Shown piece by piece: positions 6,090 to 6,128 of a stretch of 6,128 nucleotides of DNA. This DNA is from F1-20-MAGs016 sp046086245 (lineage in GTDB: Bacteria; Planctomycetota; Planctomycetia; Pirellulales; UBA1268), in contig JBJSXB010000081.1 of assembly GCA_046086245.1 (NCBI GenBank), positions 1 through 6,128 of the forward strand, written 5' to 3'. The notes beneath the pieces are model-generated. The model saw only the letters and a list, made by a program, of their open reading frames with translations. It ran no database searches and was not told the origin of the DNA. Position 1 is the first letter of the stretch; the number at the start of each line of letters is the position of its first letter. Position numbers and translations under genes: made by a program.

Positions 6090-6128
6090 CCGCCGCGACG
6101 CCGTCCGGGGTGCGGGGCGGGAGAGTTT

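Noticed and set aside
1..6128. CRISPR arrays, tRNA genes, insertion sequences or a novel multi-gene system
   Set aside because: No regularly spaced repeats, tRNA-like cloverleaf, transposase motif or terminal inverted repeats were seen. The genes have unrelated roles and mixed orientation, so no new system can be supported.

Overview
The window is a GC-rich piece of bacterial chromosome, dense with genes. It most likely comes from a planctomycete of the Pirellulales type. That placement is inference: it rests on the very GC-rich codon third positions and on a gene mix that resembles planctomycete proteins from memory (an alkaline phosphatase with an extra N-terminal module, a membrane-SRPBCC fusion protein, a multidomain GNAT protein, a stand-alone nucleotidyltransferase-like protein). 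No rRNA or other marker gene is present to settle it. I see no tRNA, rRNA, CRISPR array, insertion sequence, phage gene or att site.

Layout. (1) Bases 2-658, plus strand: the C-terminal part of an assimilatory sulfite reductase hemoprotein carrying all four Fe4S4/siroheme cysteines; its N-terminal part lies left of the window. (2) Bases 659-809: a 151-base gap with three short GC-rich inverted repeats and no convincing terminator or promoter. (3) Bases 810-1397, plus: a small nucleotidyltransferase-fold protein. (4) Bases 1476-2879, plus: a multi-pass membrane protein with a DUF805-like N-terminal part and a C-terminal SRPBCC (START-like) domain. (5) Bases 2866-4557, minus: a secreted PhoA-superfamily alkaline phosphatase that meets gene 4 tail to tail and overlaps it by 14 bases. 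(6) Bases 4617-6089, minus: a GNAT acetyltransferase with probable tandem GNAT plus SCP2-like architecture. It lies 59 bases upstream of the phosphatase gene, so the two may share a transcript.

The genes do not form a recognisable pathway. Sulfite reductase belongs to sulfur assimilation and the phosphatase to extracytoplasmic phosphate release; the other three have no assigned substrate. I found no evidence for a new defence, mobile or regulatory system. The most interesting object is the phosphatase: it keeps the catalytic Ser and most metal ligands, but it ends before the region that normally supplies the last zinc-binding His, and it carries about 110 extra residues between the signal peptide and the catalytic core.
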